From Candidatus Kaistella beijingensis (GTDB taxonomy: Bacteria; Bacteroidota; Bacteroidia; Flavobacteriales; Weeksellaceae), in the NCBI RefSeq assembly GCF_020084865.1, contig NZ_CP071953.1, positions 1,488,001 through 1,552,000 on the forward strand: a stretch of 64,000 nt of DNA. Reading direction: 5' to 3'. How positions within the stretch are numbered: the first letter of the stretch is position 1; every line of letters starts with the position of its first letter. The position numbers and the translations under genes are program-made. Below, in pieces: positions 24,954-34,591 of the stretch. Below the pieces are notes generated by a model. It did no database searches, was not told the DNA's origin, and saw only the letters and a list, made by a program, of their open reading frames with translations.

Positions 24954-25619
24954 CTAATCAAACTTTGCATGACTTCCCACATAATGCAGGAATTCTTGTC
25001 TTGTAATGGGGTTGGTTCGGAAGATTCCGCTCAATTCTGCAGTGATGGTGGAACTTGCGGTGTCTTTAATTCCGCGACAATTCACGCACAAATGTTTTGC
25101 ATCGATGATACAGGCGACGTCTTTTGTTCCGAGCGCTTCTTTCAGCGCATCCACAATCTGCATGGTTAATCTTTCCTGAACTTGCGGACGTTTCGCATAA
25201 TAATCCACCAATCTGTTGATTTTTGAAAGTCCAATCACTTCACCGTTGGAAATGTAGGCAACATGCGCTTTTCCGATGATTGGCAAGAAGTGATGTTCGC
25301 AGAAAGAATATACGGTAATGTCTTTTTCCACCAACATTTGGCGGTATTTGTATTTGTTCGAAAAAGTGGAAATTCCAGGTTTGTTTTCGGGTAACAAGCC
25401 GCCGAAGATTTCGTTGACATACATTTTTGCGACACGTTTCGGGGAGTCTTTCAATGAATCATCGGTCATATCCATTCCCAAAGTTTCCATGATTGCGTGG
25501 AAATGTTCTTGAATAATCTCCATTTTTTCCTGTGGTGATTTCTCGAAAGCATCTTTCCGCAAAGGAGTGTGGTCCTTTCCGGTAAAGAGGTCGTCGTCGT
25601 TTTCGATTTCGTAATTCAT
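24954..25619 (-). CDS. folE: GTP cyclohydrolase I
   Basis: The 221-residue enzyme converts GTP to dihydroneopterin triphosphate, the first step of folate and tetrahydrobiopterin-type pterin synthesis. Zinc ligands are Cys107 and His110 in FCEHHFLPIIGKAHVAY and Cys178 in HLCVNCRGIKD. The decamer-forming C-terminal half is complete. It lies 67 nt upstream of cysS on the same strand and may share a transcript with it. Confidence 0.97.
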   Translation of the reverse strand: MNYEIENDDDLFTGKDHTPLRKDAFEKSPQEKMEIIQEHFHAIMETLGMDMTDDSLKDSPKRVAKMYVNEIFGGLLPENKPGISTFSNKYKYRQMLVEKDITVYSFCEHHFLPIIGKAHVAYISNGEVIGLSKINRLVDYYAKRPQVQERLTMQIVDALKEALGTKDVACIIDAKHLCVNCRGIKDTASSTITAELSGIFRTNPITRQEFLHYVGSHAKFD

Positions 25620-25673
25620 GTTTTTATTAATGAAAGGACAAAATTAGGGATTTAATTTTTGAATGCCGACAAA

Positions 25674-26672
25674 TTAATTACTTGCAGAAGTCAATTTTGA
25701 ACCTATCTTGATAAATGGCTTTTCGATATACTTTTCGAGTAAAACCGAAATAAAATAACTTAAAGCAAAAGTCAGCACCAAGAAAGGAAGGAACCATACT
25801 ATACTTTGGTTTTCCGGGAGCAGAAAAAATGCAAAAATAAAATGCACAACGTAAACGGAATAGGAAACTTTTCCAATTTTTTGAAAAAAGGGGTGATCCA
25901 ATGAAGTTTTCTCTAAAATTTTAAGCAGCCCACAAAAAGAAATTCCAGAAGATAGCGGTACAAATTCAAACCAACGGAACTGCCAAAAAAATAATGTGAC
26001 CAAAGTAAATAAGGCGAACAGCGCAAATCCAATCCTCAATGAAATTTGACCAACATATTTGTAATAAACCATTCCAACAACAAATACAGGCAATTGTGTG
26101 ATGATGTTGTAATACCAAAAAGTATTGTTATCAACTTTAATCTGTAACAAATAAAGTCCCAGAAAACACGCACAAACAATTAATGAAGCCCTAAAAATTA
26201 TTTTTCCAGAAAATAAAAACCAACGCAACACAGGAAATATGAAGTAGAAAAGCATCTCTGTTGCGATAGACCACCCACCCGGAACAATCTTATTATTTGC
26301 CGACGGAATAAAGCCATGAATAAATAAAACATTGGCAAAAACATTCTTGAAAGTATAAGCTCCTGCGTCTTGATAAAATAAGTTCATCAAATAATACACG
26401 ATAATTCCCAAATAATAAACCGGAAAAATCCTGAAATATCTGCGGATGTAGAAATTTCTCAAGGCGTGCGATTCAGATTTTCGATGGTCTGCAGAAAGAC
26501 ACAAGGTATAGGCGGAAGCAATGAAGAAAAACTGTACGCCAAGCTGCCCATAATTGCAGAAGAATTTTAATAACTTCCAGTATCCCTCCATAGTAATTAG
26601 TTGGGAAACATGGAGGGTTACCACCATTAAAATGGCAATTCCTCTTGCTGAATTAATAAAGCTAAACTTCAT
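25674..26672 (-). CDS. Membrane acyltransferase (acyltransferase 3 family)
   Basis: The 332-residue integral membrane protein has about ten hydrophobic segments and the family hallmarks: the N-terminal ARGIAILMVVTLHVSQ with the catalytic-type His, the FFIASAYTLCLSADHR loop with an Arg, and GGWSIATEMLFYFIFPVL. These enzymes (OafA/NolL type) put acetyl groups on surface sugars. No polysaccharide synthesis genes are close, so the acceptor is unknown. Confidence 0.88.
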   Translation of the reverse strand: MKFSFINSARGIAILMVVTLHVSQLITMEGYWKLLKFFCNYGQLGVQFFFIASAYTLCLSADHRKSESHALRNFYIRRYFRIFPVYYLGIIVYYLMNLFYQDAGAYTFKNVFANVLFIHGFIPSANNKIVPGGWSIATEMLFYFIFPVLRWFLFSGKIIFRASLIVCACFLGLYLLQIKVDNNTFWYYNIITQLPVFVVGMVYYKYVGQISLRIGFALFALFTLVTLFFWQFRWFEFVPLSSGISFCGLLKILEKTSLDHPFFQKIGKVSYSVYVVHFIFAFFLLPENQSIVWFLPFLVLTFALSYFISVLLEKYIEKPFIKIGSKLTSASN

Positions 26673-26686
26673 GTCATTAATAAACG

Positions 26687-26712
26687 AAACTCAGAACCGA
26701 AATTCTGAGTTT
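26687..26712 (-). terminator. Terminator after sprA
   Basis: 10-bp stem AAACTCAGAA/TTCTGAGTTT with a 6-nt loop, 13 nt after the sprA stop codon; only a weak T-run on the minus strand. Confidence 0.6.
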
Positions 26713-26724
26713 TTATCAATCTAT

Positions 26725-29700
26725 TTAAAATCCACCACTTCCGCTAAAGGTAAACGTAGCTGTTAATCCCGCCCGAATGGTTGATAGTGGGAACGCCGTG
26801 GAAATTTTGTAACGGGTCAACAACTGGTCATAAAACAATCTCAGATTGAAGTTTTGCGACATATTGTAATCTGCAGAAAGTTTAATACTCATCATTCTTT
26901 GTCCACCAGTGACCTGCGAATCGTTCTGAAGAATATTGGTAATTCTTGTTTGGCTGTCTCGGAGAGAAAAGTCGCCACGAATATTTAAGTCACTTTTAAG
27001 GGTTCGTTCTTTACCTCTGAAGTTCATTTTCAATTTTAAGTCTTTAAGGATATAACCAAAACCAAGAATGTATTCTTTACCGATATCTTCTGTTAAAGTA
27101 TGATTTACCAAACCGAGCATGAACATTCTGTCGCGGTTGTAGGAAGCACGAAACTGCATATTGTTACGCATCGTCATATCTGCTCCGATAAGTGGCGCAA
27201 AAGCTTCTACATAGCCTACTTGCGAGAATGTGTACGGATTGTAGAAATCTCCAAACGCATCTTTATTAGGAACTGTATTATTCTGCACATTATAATAATC
27301 AATACTCGACTGAATTCCCGTGGCGGTGTAAGTTGATGCATAACCATGGAGAATATCAAATTTGGAGAACTGACTGTTTACAAGCGGAATATTTTTCAGA
27401 CCAGAATAAGTTACCCTCCAATTAGGAAGCGGGAATCCAGATTTTTTCGGTTCAGAAATTGGACCGTTTGGCGTTTTTCCCTCTACTGCGGCTTGAAATG
27501 CTGGAACCAAAACATAGGCATTTGCCAAGGAATGACCTTCGGTAAATCCATCTGCAGCAAGAGGTCCGCCCATTTGTTGTGAAATTTGTCTTGCGTTGGC
27601 AATCATATTGTCATAAATGGTTGCTCCGTCTGTGAATGCTGTTTTGAAAGTCCACGCTGTTCGTGAAAAAGTAATTAATTCATTCCCAAAGGAAAACTGG
27701 AAACCATTTGCCGGGTCTGAGTCCGCGTCAACGTTCCAACCGCCCTGCATGAAATTTCTGGTATAATTTTTCAATACATTCACGTCAATCCTAAAATCAT
27801 TTACCGGCATAATCTGTACATTCGCCAGGAAATTTTGATTCTTCATCTGCGTAAAAGGATCCGTCATGTAATTTGAGTTGGAAATCCAACCGTTTTCAAT
27901 CACCGTTCTTCTTAAATCTGCTTGCGAACCTAAAAGGAATCCATAAGTTGGTCCGCCTAAAGTTTGTCCGTAACCATACCAATTCGGTGCAGAAAGTAAT
28001 CCAGGAAGAACTGTACCATTATTCTCATTATATGAAACATCAAATTGTTTAATTGAAGTTAGAGCATAAGCAATACTTTGCAATGGATTTAGCTTATTCT
28101 TAAACTTATAGCTTTTGAAAGTTTTCTTTGAATTTTTCTTCTGCCACAACAAAGTATATGCGTTATTCAGTGAATCGATCTCCTGCTTGCGTTTCTGCAT
28201 CTTGGTGTTGATCTTCTGGAAATATTTGAATTTACTGAAGAATTTCGGAACATCCACCGTTGCTGTTCCCACAATATTGTTGGTGTTTTGGCCGATGCTT
28301 CCTAAACTTTCTTCACGATGGGTCTCTGGATTTACAAACCTTGTCATCACGGTACTTCTTGCATTCCAATTGTACGTAAATCCGTATCCAAGTTCTGCAT
28401 TGATAAAATCGAGATAAGGCAAATGTTCAAATGGGAAACGGTAATTCAACTGAACTCTGTGATTGTAAAGAACAGGTCTTCCTGCCCGGAACGGATCTGC
28501 GAAAATCGATTTCGTGTTCATATCTGCGACGTTCAGGTTGTCGTTCAGGGTTCGCATCGCGGAATTAATTTCTAATTTCAAAGATTTGGTAAAATTAAAT
28601 CCTAAACCATATTGCCATCCAAAGAAGAAGTTTCTGTTTCTGATGACATCAAAATTCTGACCTGCATTCCCACTCAAAATGGCTTCGATATTTCTAAATT
28701 CGAGCTCGTTATAATTTCGGTCGAGTTCAGTTCTGAAAGATAATCTCGTTGGAACTGGATTGAAGTTGAACTCTTTAACCCACTTCAAATATTTATAAGA
28801 TTTTGCCGTGTCGCTTACTAATTTATTGAACGGCCTCAAAACCCACGGTTTGAAGGAATAATTGTAATCGATATAACCACGCAAATACTGTCGGTAGTTC
28901 TTTTTGGTGTAAACATCTCTGTAATAATCATCATTATACATTGCTGTTACCGAAAGATTTTCCACATCATAGAATTTTGGTTTTTTATTAGGATTCATAC
29001 GTTCTTTACGCATGTTTACCACACCAATACTTCTCTGTTGGGTATAAGTTCGTGCCACTTTTTTCAGTTCTTCCTTATTCGGAGCGTCTTCAAAAGTTAC
29101 ATCATTATCGATAGGGTTGTATTTTGGGTCTTCAATAGTTTGCGTGTACGAGTAATTCACCGGAATTTTCATTCCCGCTTTTTCAGGCAAAAACTTATCA
29201 GCGTTTACCGTTGTGTTGATGCTGTATGCAGAACGAGTAGCTTGTGAACGTTCCGAAGGTTTGTCGGTAATTGCTCCAAATCCAACCGACATGTAAGATG
29301 CGTTCGCGTTCACAATGGCAAAATCACCTAAGTTGAAATTCAAACTTGCATTTCCTGCATAACCGCCTTTGTTTTCGATTTCAGAAAGTCGGATTTCATT
29401 CACCCAAAGTACCAAATCTTTAGACGTGGTTGCACTTTTATTTCGAACACCCAACATGATGGTAGTGACGTTTCCTAAACTTGGGCGACCTTTGATGAAA
29501 ATCTTTTTATTTGGATCCAGTGCGCTGTACTCTAAATCTTCAGTTCTTAAATCGATTCCTGTTGGTGAATTTTTGTCTCTTCTCAACTTCGCATCCACAA
29601 AATTTTGAATTTCAAGATTTACGTTGTTTTCTGTTGGCCAAATTTCTAGCGGTGATCTTGCAGTTTTCGAGGTATATTTCAACGATGCTTCGTATTCGTA

Positions 29701-32700
29701 ATAGTTATCCGTCGCATCACTACCAAAACGGATAAAGAATTTGGCATCTTTATCATAAGCAGTTGATGCTGCATTCTTCAAATCTTCAGCATGTACAAAA
29801 AGTTCCAATTTTTTATAACGACGCATATCCAACTGTACGTTTTTGAAGACCCCTCTTGAAGTTTTGCCCATCAAAGGAGCTGTTTTCATATAAAGTGAGG
29901 ATTCGTTTTGTCTTTGTGCACCTGCATTTCCGCTCAAAACCTGTCGGTCGATTCCTGGAGGAAGAACATAAGGTGGTTCGTTCAATCCGTTTTCTTCGAG
30001 GTTCACACTTCCAACATCAAGATTTTGATCAGTTACTAAAATTGTACCCTCGTTATCGGTATCAGTTGTTGCAATATTTTTAGTGTATTTTCTCCAGTCG
30101 CTTCTTACCAAATCCAAAGTCCCGAAACGGATGGTTGCTGTTTGATCGAAACCTGTTAAAAGCATTCTTGCGAAACGCACATTATTTAAAATAGAATTAT
30201 CTGCCTCTCCACCAATTGCTTTATCATCAAACTGCGAAACAGGAACACGGAATAGATACCATTTGTTGGTACTGGTTTGCCCATTCTGGAATTTTGCTTC
30301 CACGGTTTTTACATCCACGATGTTGTTTTTTCCTAGAACCATATTTGCTGGATCCAAACTAATCGTGTACTGATTATAATTTTCGTTTTGATCCAAATTA
30401 TAGTCCCGGTTAATATCTTCAGCATCTGGAGTTTGGGTGGCAACTTCCAACGTGTTGGATTTGGAGTTTCCTTCCGGACCGCGGAAATATTTATAGCGTT
30501 CGGTTACAGATGCAGCCTGTGTTCCCTGGAATTTATCGGAAAGATAGAATAAAAAATCATCTGAAGCCGGATCGGGAAGATTGGTTACCGGATTTACAAA
30601 ATTGGTATTGAATTTAGAGGCTTCACCTGCCGCATCCAAACCGTCGTAACCTAAATCCTGCACTGTTCTTTCTTCTCCTTCCGTAGAAAATGCATAGAGA
30701 ATGGGTTGCTGGTTGGGCTGTGTTCCCCAATTGGTTGTGGTGGTGTTGGATGGTACATTTGGTGTAGGCATTCCGTTTTCATACTGAAGTTTTCCGTCCT
30801 TCAGAACATCTTCCGAAACATTTCCTAACTGCAATAAAAGTTTTGGCGCGGCTCCGAACTGGTTTCCGTCTGCATAAGGATCCATCATCCAAAATTCTAC
30901 ATACTCAATATTGGAGTTCACGAAATTGGAAACAGAAATCGGACGCATTAATCCGCCCCATCGCTGCAACGGAGTTTCGTTCAATGGATTCACGTTGTAA
31001 GGTCCTCTTTCCTTTGGAAAATAGGTAATATCTAAAGTATTGGTATAAAGCTGTTCGCCCGCCACAAAATCTCTGCTGTTGTAGAGTTCTTTGGTCTGTA
31101 CTCTTCGTGAAGCATGATTAGAGACAGCTTGTGCGTTAATTCCGTTTGGAGCTTTTCCTCCAACGCCATAAAATCGCGGATCGATATTGTACCAAGACAA
31201 CAAGCCTCGTCCGTTTCCATAAGAAAGGTCATCACTTAAACCCGATGTAGAAAAAACAGGTTCCGGATTTTTTTCAGGTTTGGAAGCCAATCCCCACATT
31301 GCAGGTTCCTTCAATGAAATTTTGGAAGTACTCTGTTCAAAATCGTCGATATAGGATTGGTCATTAATACCTTTACTCTGGCCAGGAATTAAATAAGCTC
31401 CTTCAGCCATGAAATTAAGGTTCGACGGGGCTTCGGTATTGATTAATGGGATTTTATCGGTTAATCTGGTCAGGAAAGGCAATTCGTTGTTGTACAATAA
31501 GTTGAAACCAGCCATGGTATTATTCACCGCTTCCTGACCGAAATTAACTTTTTGAGTCAAAGGTGTTTCGGCATAATTTACCACCGTTCCACCCACAGTA
31601 AGGTGTTCGTTGAATCTTCTTTCCAAATTTAGACCTAAAAACCGCTTTCTTTGGGTATTGAAGGTCAATTGGTTTTCCATGGAAATATTGATCGCCTGTC
31701 CGGATTGCTTTACAGCCTCGTTGATGATATTTACTGTTCCAAGCATATAATCAACCGTGTAATCCACCCCTTCCTGAAGCTGTACTCCGTTTGCTGTAAC
31801 TTTCACCGAACCTTGTGGAACATTGATTGCTCCGAGAGAAATGCCGCTTCCTTGTGAGCCTTTGTAGCGACCTTCCATGGTATATCGCAAAGCAAGGTTA
31901 CTTTGTGACGCCACCTGTTTTTGCTGATCATACAAATCGTTGAAAACAAATTTTGGATCATTACTTCCAAGAACATTTTGTAAGTAAGCACCGAAAGGTT
32001 TTGCTTTAGTAAAAATTACCTTACCATTTTCTGGATCAATGGTGATATTTGGCACAAAATCGAAAATTCCATCACCGGTTACGCCTCCATTTTCCTGTAA
32101 ATCGTTATTCATATTTAAACGATCCCAATTGAAAAGTTTCAAAAGGTTGGGATTGGTGACTGGATTATTGTTTACGGTAATATTTACTGGTAAATAATTT
32201 ACTTTTCCGCTTTGCGAATCCCGATAATATACATTAAGCAAGAATCCGTCACTATTAATCTGATTGGTGTTGAGCGAATAAATATTTTTCATCATCAACT
32301 GCCACATTGGTGAAGTGGTTTTAACCGTGGTATTAGGTTTTAAGAGCTTGGTAATCAAAACTGGACTTTCCTCGGAAAATTCCCCGACTTTGTAAACTTT
32401 GTTATCACCATTTAAGGTGTAGGAATAAGAAACCGCCAATAATTGATTATCATTAAGTCTTTGATTCAATGATAAGTAGCCCAATTGTGGATGATAAGTA
32501 AATTCGTTCTGACCTAATTTTCTGGCTTTTCTGTTGAAGATAAATTGTTCTCCGTCTGTATACGTTTCAGGAGTTCCATTTGCGCTCGGAAAACTTTGAC
32601 CATTAACTGCATTGTAGGCCGTATTTACATCCCGAACTGGCGCTCCCAAAGCGGTGATGCTTTGATACAGATTATTTTGTGAATTGTCCGGAAATCCAGA

Positions 32701-33807
32701 AACGCCATCTCCCAAATCACGAATCCCCAAAATACCTTTCTGATCCTGGAGATTTCCGGAACCTTGATCCAAAACCCAAGCTTCAATTCTGGTGATATTA
32801 ATTCTGGAGTTAATTTGCGGATAGCTCAATAAGGCATTATCATAATTATTCAGGAAATAATGTCCCAAATAATAGTGCTGATTATCCTCATAATCAATTG
32901 CGTTCAGTTTAAAGGTGTTCATCACACCGCCTCCCTGTGCAATAATATTTCTGGCTTCACCCTGTTGCTGCGAGAAAACCAAAGTTCCAGTAGTCTTACC
33001 CAACTGAAACTCCGTCTTTAAACCAAAAAGAGATTCTGAGCCACGAATTAAACTGGTCGAAAGCGGCATATTCACGTTACCGAATTCTACCCTTTTAATA
33101 ATTTTATCTTCGCCGCCTGTTGTTTTGTCGTGTAAACCTTTGCTTTGTAAATCTTTCCAGGTTCCCTTTGCCTGCCAAACAAGGTTCATTTTATTTTCAA
33201 ACGCAAATCCGCTCTGCGTATCGTAGTTAGCTTTAAGTTGCAAATTTTCGCCCACTTTTCCCAACAATCCCAACTGAATTCTTTGCTGAATGTCGATGGC
33301 GAAACTGGTTCTGTTTTGTGGTAAAATTAAGGGATTATCAATTTTTTGGTAAAGCGCACCTAAATCGAAAGAGGCAAAACCTTGAGGAATAATTTCGATT
33401 TTATTTCCTCCAAAAATCGTTTCAAACAGTTTATTCTTGATATTTAAACTCGGAAGAAGTCCTTTTTTTACGGCATCCGTTTGATCTTTTCTATAACCAA
33501 GTGCACTTGTAGAAGATTTTTCTCTGTAATAAGCTGCAAGTTGATTATTCAGCATATATTGATGATATTCTGCGGAAGTCATCGAAACCGGATTTCCAAC
33601 CACCATATTCCCAATTTTCGGATAGAGAATGTACATCCCGCTTTGTACATCGTAGAAAGCTTCATAACGAATCGGATTCGGCAAAGAAAAATCCTGACGA
33701 ACAGAGGAACTGTCGGAAGGTTTCACCTGTGCAAAAGTTGTTGCAAAGGAAAAACACAGAAATAAAAATGCTAAAAATTTATGCTGAATGGTAATTTTCT
33801 TGTCCAA
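26725..33807 (-). CDS. sprA: T9SS outer-membrane translocon protein SprA
   Basis: The 2360-residue outer-membrane protein is the giant barrel that forms the type IX secretion pore, needed to export the T9SS cargo encoded elsewhere in this window. It has a signal peptide (ends near ATTFAQ), the N-terminal SprA region (LPNPIRYEAFYDVQSGMYILYPKIG), long alternating beta stretches typical of barrels, and a C-terminal strand ending in TFTFSGSGGF with an aromatic last residue. Length fits the family (about 2,300-2,450). It follows ruvA by 3 nt in the maeB-ruvA-sprA order common in Flavobacteriia. Confidence 0.96.
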   Translation of the reverse strand: MDKKITIQHKFLAFLFLCFSFATTFAQVKPSDSSSVRQDFSLPNPIRYEAFYDVQSGMYILYPKIGNMVVGNPVSMTSAEYHQYMLNNQLAAYYREKSSTSALGYRKDQTDAVKKGLLPSLNIKNKLFETIFGGNKIEIIPQGFASFDLGALYQKIDNPLILPQNRTSFAIDIQQRIQLGLLGKVGENLQLKANYDTQSGFAFENKMNLVWQAKGTWKDLQSKGLHDKTTGGEDKIIKRVEFGNVNMPLSTSLIRGSESLFGLKTEFQLGKTTGTLVFSQQQGEARNIIAQGGGVMNTFKLNAIDYEDNQHYYLGHYFLNNYDNALLSYPQINSRINITRIEAWVLDQGSGNLQDQKGILGIRDLGDGVSGFPDNSQNNLYQSITALGAPVRDVNTAYNAVNGQSFPSANGTPETYTDGEQFIFNRKARKLGQNEFTYHPQLGYLSLNQRLNDNQLLAVSYSYTLNGDNKVYKVGEFSEESPVLITKLLKPNTTVKTTSPMWQLMMKNIYSLNTNQINSDGFLLNVYYRDSQSGKVNYLPVNITVNNNPVTNPNLLKLFNWDRLNMNNDLQENGGVTGDGIFDFVPNITIDPENGKVIFTKAKPFGAYLQNVLGSNDPKFVFNDLYDQQKQVASQSNLALRYTMEGRYKGSQGSGISLGAINVPQGSVKVTANGVQLQEGVDYTVDYMLGTVNIINEAVKQSGQAINISMENQLTFNTQRKRFLGLNLERRFNEHLTVGGTVVNYAETPLTQKVNFGQEAVNNTMAGFNLLYNNELPFLTRLTDKIPLINTEAPSNLNFMAEGAYLIPGQSKGINDQSYIDDFEQSTSKISLKEPAMWGLASKPEKNPEPVFSTSGLSDDLSYGNGRGLLSWYNIDPRFYGVGGKAPNGINAQAVSNHASRRVQTKELYNSRDFVAGEQLYTNTLDITYFPKERGPYNVNPLNETPLQRWGGLMRPISVSNFVNSNIEYVEFWMMDPYADGNQFGAAPKLLLQLGNVSEDVLKDGKLQYENGMPTPNVPSNTTTTNWGTQPNQQPILYAFSTEGEERTVQDLGYDGLDAAGEASKFNTNFVNPVTNLPDPASDDFLFYLSDKFQGTQAASVTERYKYFRGPEGNSKSNTLEVATQTPDAEDINRDYNLDQNENYNQYTISLDPANMVLGKNNIVDVKTVEAKFQNGQTSTNKWYLFRVPVSQFDDKAIGGEADNSILNNVRFARMLLTGFDQTATIRFGTLDLVRSDWRKYTKNIATTDTDNEGTILVTDQNLDVGSVNLEENGLNEPPYVLPPGIDRQVLSGNAGAQRQNESSLYMKTAPLMGKTSRGVFKNVQLDMRRYKKLELFVHAEDLKNAASTAYDKDAKFFIRFGSDATDNYYEYEASLKYTSKTARSPLEIWPTENNVNLEIQNFVDAKLRRDKNSPTGIDLRTEDLEYSALDPNKKIFIKGRPSLGNVTTIMLGVRNKSATTSKDLVLWVNEIRLSEIENKGGYAGNASLNFNLGDFAIVNANASYMSVGFGAITDKPSERSQATRSAYSINTTVNADKFLPEKAGMKIPVNYSYTQTIEDPKYNPIDNDVTFEDAPNKEELKKVARTYTQQRSIGVVNMRKERMNPNKKPKFYDVENLSVTAMYNDDYYRDVYTKKNYRQYLRGYIDYNYSFKPWVLRPFNKLVSDTAKSYKYLKWVKEFNFNPVPTRLSFRTELDRNYNELEFRNIEAILSGNAGQNFDVIRNRNFFFGWQYGLGFNFTKSLKLEINSAMRTLNDNLNVADMNTKSIFADPFRAGRPVLYNHRVQLNYRFPFEHLPYLDFINAELGYGFTYNWNARSTVMTRFVNPETHREESLGSIGQNTNNIVGTATVDVPKFFSKFKYFQKINTKMQKRKQEIDSLNNAYTLLWQKKNSKKTFKSYKFKNKLNPLQSIAYALTSIKQFDVSYNENNGTVLPGLLSAPNWYGYGQTLGGPTYGFLLGSQADLRRTVIENGWISNSNYMTDPFTQMKNQNFLANVQIMPVNDFRIDVNVLKNYTRNFMQGGWNVDADSDPANGFQFSFGNELITFSRTAWTFKTAFTDGATIYDNMIANARQISQQMGGPLAADGFTEGHSLANAYVLVPAFQAAVEGKTPNGPISEPKKSGFPLPNWRVTYSGLKNIPLVNSQFSKFDILHGYASTYTATGIQSSIDYYNVQNNTVPNKDAFGDFYNPYTFSQVGYVEAFAPLIGADMTMRNNMQFRASYNRDRMFMLGLVNHTLTEDIGKEYILGFGYILKDLKLKMNFRGKERTLKSDLNIRGDFSLRDSQTRITNILQNDSQVTGGQRMMSIKLSADYNMSQNFNLRLFYDQLLTRYKISTAFPLSTIRAGLTATFTFSGSGGF

Positions 33808-33810
33808 ATG

Positions 33811-34395
33811 TTAAATATTTTTTAAAATTTGTTTCACCAAATCTTCCACGGTAAGATCGGGATTTTGTTTCAGAATTCGGTCTGCAATCTTCTCGCTCGT
33901 CTTCTTGGGAATCCCTAAAACTTCTAAAGCAGATAACGATTCTTCTTTAATTTTATTATTCGCAAAGTTAGAAATATTTTCCTCGGAAATCTTGAATTTT
34001 TGGACTTTATCGCGCAAATCCACGATGATTCTTTCAGCGGTTTTGGTACCGATTCCCTTTACCTTTTGAAGGAGCAAACTGTTGTTGGAAAGTATTGCGG
34101 AAGAGATTTCTTCAAGTGATAAAGACGACAGCATGATGATGGCGGAAACCGGACCAACTCCGTTAACACTTATTAACAGATTGAACATTTCTTTTTCTAA
34201 AATGGTGTTAAACCCGAAAAGCAAATGGGCGTCTTCACGGATGATTTGCTGAATGTTCAGAAAAGTTTCCTTTCCTAAAACCAACTTCTCGGAAGTCTGC
34301 AAACTGATGCCTACGAAATAACCAACTCCGTTTACATCGATGATGACTGAAGTTGGATTAAGTTCTTGAACGATACCTTTTAGGGAATAAATCAT
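33811..34395 (-). CDS. ruvA: Holliday junction DNA helicase subunit RuvA
   Basis: The 194-residue protein binds four-way DNA junctions and loads RuvB. It has the N-terminal OB fold (MIYSLKGIVQELNPTSVIIDVNGVGYFVGI), two helix-hairpin-helix motifs (LISVNGVGPVSAIIML and LQKVKGIGTKTAERII) and the C-terminal RuvB-contact domain (about 145-194). It is the first gene before sprA (3 nt gap). A 7-nt-period repeat array ends 7 nt upstream of its ATG. Confidence 0.96.
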   Translation of the reverse strand: MIYSLKGIVQELNPTSVIIDVNGVGYFVGISLQTSEKLVLGKETFLNIQQIIREDAHLLFGFNTILEKEMFNLLISVNGVGPVSAIIMLSSLSLEEISSAILSNNSLLLQKVKGIGTKTAERIIVDLRDKVQKFKISEENISNFANNKIKEESLSALEVLGIPKKTSEKIADRILKQNPDLTVEDLVKQILKNI

Positions 34396-34402
34396 TTTAT
34401 AA

Positions 34403-34437
34403 GAGTTACGGGATTCGAGATACGAGTTGCGAGATTC
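34403..34437. repeat. 7-nt period repeat array upstream of ruvA
   Basis: Five heptamers in a row: GAGTTAC, GGGATTC, GAGATAC, GAGTTGC, GAGATTC, starting 7 nt before the ruvA ATG. The same unit type is at 15698-15725. Confidence 0.7.
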
Positions 34438-34591
34438 TGGTTGTGCGTTTTAAAACTGGGTTAAATATAATATTTTATGATGAATAAAGGCGATAACCAA
34501 AATTCATCAGCAATTTTAAATTTTTTGAAAAACTTCGTTTTTCGGACAATTGACTTCGTCGAACCACTTGGTTAGGTTTCACGATTTGTCC